This document shows, piece by piece, positions 61,101-64,000 of a stretch of DNA of 64,000 nucleotides. The first letter of the stretch is position 1, and each line of letters starts with the position of its first letter. The notes under the pieces were generated by a model. The model did not search any database. It was not told the DNA's origin and was given only the letters and a program-made list of their open reading frames with translations. Both the position numbers and the translations under genes were made by a program. Origin of the DNA: Montifringilla adamsi (Eukaryota; Chordata; Aves; Passeriformes; Passeridae); NCBI GenBank assembly GCA_017590115.1, contig JAGGNK010010225.1:3844001-3908000 (forward strand), in the 5' to 3' direction.

Positions 61101-64000
61101 AAACACAGTCCTGTTGTGCAGCTGTATCTTGTTTAAAAGTTTTTCTCCTACCTCATAATTTCATTTATGCTTCCACTATTTGGAGGACTCTCTGCACTTG
61201 TATATCTTGTGACCAATAAGCAAAGACACTGATATTCAGGATGCCTTTCCTCTAATAGTAGTCAAAGTTACCATGTAATGAAGACACTACAGATGTGCCT
61301 GAAAAATATTCTAGTGATGTAACTCTAAAAGGGTCTCCTATAACTTTCTTTGAGAAATGCAACTGGTTTACACAGTGACAGGGCTTGAGTCTTGTGCAGG
61401 TAATGCCCATATCCAGTTGAATAATTGGGGATTTCTAGAACTAGGATACTCTCAAAATAGGAACTCGGTGTTTTAAGTAGCAAGTGATTTGGCTCATCAC
61501 TTAGGTAATGAGTTTAGGTCATCACTTAACTCCAAATTTAACTACTTTTGAGGATACCAAGAAACACATGATGAAATAAGCCCCCATTCAGTAATGTAAT
61601 TTGTTTTCTGGAGCCTGTAATTTGCGTTATATTGCAGACAGCTACCTTATATCTTAAAAGTTCTATGATCATAGAGATGAGCCTTGTTGGGTATTTTGTT
61701 TGTTTGTTTGTTTTAATAAAGACCAGTTGTATTTGATGGATTTGGTGACTTGAGAAGACATTTCTTCTTTAGATAAAATGACTAGATAGTTTGGTAAGTG
61801 TTTGGAATAAGATTGTCTGACGTCTGCTGTATGTGATTTTCTGGTTTTCAGATTGTGAAGAGAAAGTTTAGGGAATTTCTTGAAAATTATTACTGCACCA
61901 ATAAACTTCGAATTTGCACAATGGGCTGTCTGTGAAGAACTTTGGAGGCCTTAGTGTTTTGTAGGCTTGCTTTTCTTGATTTGTCTAAGATGCAAGTTTC
62001 TCTTGAGACCTCAGACTAATGGGATGGTGTTGAAGACATCAGCCAAGACCTGGTTTTCCTATATGGTGCCTGAGTTAAGTGTGAAGTATGTTTATGTCAG
62101 CTTCTGTTGCTGCACATGGAATCACTGCTAGCAAGAAAAAACATAGTTTTTTGCTCTGCGAAACAGCTTAATTATCCTGGTTGGGATTGTCTGTTCCAGT
62201 GTATAGTGATCTGAAGGGCAGCTTACCAAGAGTATTTTGAATAAATAAAGGTAATTTCACCTTACTCCTAAAAAGATTGTTGAGCTGTCTTTCAAAAAAC
62301 CACTCTGCTTCCATTTCATTCAAGGAGATGTACTGAAGTTCTCTGCTAATGCAAAATCTTAATTCTATTTTCCTGCCAGTCTGATCAAATTTGGAAAGGT
62401 TTTCAGAGGCTTTGTTTTTTAAATACCGTTGAAGTGAAAGTTAAAGCCAAAGCAAAAGTTACTATCTTCTCAGGTTTTTCTGATCTCATATCATGTTTCC
62501 AGCTTTTTCCTTGCAATTGCCTGTTTAGGTGCCTGCAAGAGCACTAAACCTCATATTAAATGTATTTGTATCATTTTTACTGATGTTGATGCATGTTAAG
62601 AAGTTAGTCTTAGAAGTTGCTCTAATTACATCAGCTGCTAAAGACCAAAGTAGGAGTCAGAGAAATTATTTATGCCTCATTTGATACTTTTTAAAATGTC
62701 CTCAAGGAATCTGCATAGAGCTATTTGGAACAGGGAGGCTGATGAGAATTAAAAGCTTTGGCTTTTGCATGTCTTTCACATTCTAACAAGAGTGGGCACA
62801 AAACAGGAAAGAGATGGAGGCTTTGTATTTCATTTTCCTTGAGATTGTCTTGAGCTGAAAAATGCCCTCTTGCAAGGCATTTGAACAGAACATATTGCCT
62901 TGCTCTTCCTATCCGTGTCAAACGAGTAGCCATGGTAAAAGGAAATATGGTCCAGGAAACCCTTAGCTGAACATCCAGATACACTGTGTGCTCCATGACT
63001 TATGTGAGTTAACTTGCCTGCACATCTGTGCTGTTTCTTACTCCCTGACTGGCTTTGTATGATTAGCAGAACTCATACACAGAAGACTGGGGATTATGAA
63101 TAAAGTCATTAGTGTTCCTTGAATGTGTGGGTACACACGTGAGTGTGTTTGTTACAGTGATTTTGATGTGTTTGAGTCTCCTTGTGTTTAGTTATTAAGT
63201 AAATTATTTTCCTGTGTTCTCATAGTGAGTAACGTAATGAGATTCCTCTCTCAGGTCTAGCTGATCAGTGTGTCTCTAGCATAATAATAAGCAATAAATA
63301 TAGGCCTGAAGGGTGTTTGCTGTTGTTTAGTGATGTTCATCATCTTTGGGGTTTTGGTTTTTAGCATTAATAAGTATTTTCCTAAATTTAGCATATGAAT
63401 CAGAAAATATTGCATCTCTGCTGTGTACTGTCAGTGGTGAGACAGACTCTTTGGTGTGAAATATCATGCACTTGTAAATACACTCATAAGATGGCAGATT
63501 AGCAAGTCAAATGTGGTGAGTCATCAAACTGATCAAACAAATTTGGATATGAACCCTTTACTGATAAGAGACCATTTATCTGCATCTGCCAAAGGGTGAA
63601 ATATTTCAAACCAAATTTTGTATATAAATACTTGAAAAGGGGGGTTATTTTTTATAAAATTATAGCAAACATCTGTATTCAGTTTTAGCTTTCTAGCCAG
63701 TGGTTTTAGTTACAGATTTTCTTGCATACATTCACACAATATATTATGGTATTTGTTGTGACAGGGTGTCTGAGGTTGCAACTCAAAATCGTTACCCCAA
63801 GCAACATGACTCACATTCACTCAGAGCTTCTACTTTTGTGTTTGTGTTATTGTGTCTGCGTCCTAAGCAGGTAAGATAGCTGTTCCTTGAAGAGGCACAA
63901 TAATATTTTTCATTTCCTTCACTTTCTAGGCCACGGGCCCTCTCTTTTTCTATTTTTCTGTCTCATTAACAAAGTTAATTGAAGAACTTTTGCTTCTATG
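58146..64000 (+). other. intron-like or flanking sequence
   Basis: Should hold the last NEK10 exons if the locus is complete, but beyond the doubtful block at 61852 none was recognised. A splice-like site at 59878 (ttttcag) and one near 60018 (attacag) are followed by sequences with no NEK10 match. No repeat family recognised. Confidence 0.4.
61852..61935 (+). pseudogene. possible NEK10 C-terminal exon remnant
   Basis: A good acceptor (tggttttcag) precedes an open frame IVKRKFREFLENYYCTNKLR followed by ICTMGCL and a TGA at 61933. With a four-codon deletion the start could match LKRRVIERFKKSLF of the NEK10 C-terminus. The match is short and basic, so chance is possible. The exons expected between 58145 and here were not found. 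Confidence 0.25.

Noticed and set aside
1..64000. Processed (retro)pseudogene interpretation
   Set aside because: Introns and splice sites are retained throughout, so the copy did not arise from mRNA.
1..64000. CRISPR arrays, bacterial operons, tRNA or rRNA genes
   Set aside because: No such structures seen; the repeats are vertebrate transposons and microsatellites.

Overview
This window reads as avian nuclear DNA, most likely from a passerine or another neoavian bird. It is AT-rich and carries CR1 LINE fragments whose translations match CR1 reverse transcriptase. It also holds several solo LTRs of types I recognise from songbird genomes (ERVL-like LTRs starting TGTCCTGG/TGTGCTGG, and ERVK-like LTRs with 6-bp target-site duplications). 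The assignment comes from recognising the repeats, not from a search.

Only one gene is recognisable. On the + strand, 19 exons, with two further doubtful ones, spell out NEK10 (NIMA-related kinase 10) in its normal order: armadillo-type N-terminal half (1-15143), kinase domain (15261-47020), and acidic/serine-rich tail (57804-58145, perhaps to about 61930). Introns and most splice signals are kept, so this is not a retrocopy. The copy is nevertheless dead. It has premature stops in at least nine exons, including one that replaces the arginine of the HRD catalytic motif. It has frameshifts in at least four exons, two splice donors changed from GT to AT, and no sign of the exons for the ATP-binding lysine/helix C or for the APE-to-helix-F part of the C-lobe. 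Several exons remain fully open (2969, 10901, 15041, 15261, 41864, 57804), so decay is partial. Either NEK10 itself was lost in this lineage (a unitary pseudogene) or this is a degenerate copy on a non-recombining or duplicated chromosome; the sequence alone cannot decide.

The rest is intron and repeats. From left to right: an LTR-like block (about 11622-12280); a minus-strand CR1 (16313-17620); an ERVL solo LTR (19022-19654); a plus-strand CR1 3' end with a 50-bp foldback insert (20690-21250); an ERVK-like solo LTR with target duplication CAGACT (30020-30397); an ERVK-like LTR (31741-32889, duplication CCCATG) nested inside an ERVL LTR (31362-33083) and swollen by an AT-rich array that contains 11 Ns; a long T tract (33540-33818); a CpG-rich solo LTR (36806-37163, duplication GAGCTT); a long minus-strand CR1 with collinear endonuclease and RT remnants (44000-46830); an old CR1 (52690-53420); and an ERVL-like LTR with an internal 300-bp tandem duplication (55992-57325).

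No functional protein-coding gene, RNA gene, CRISPR array or novel system was seen. The main result is the decayed NEK10 locus.
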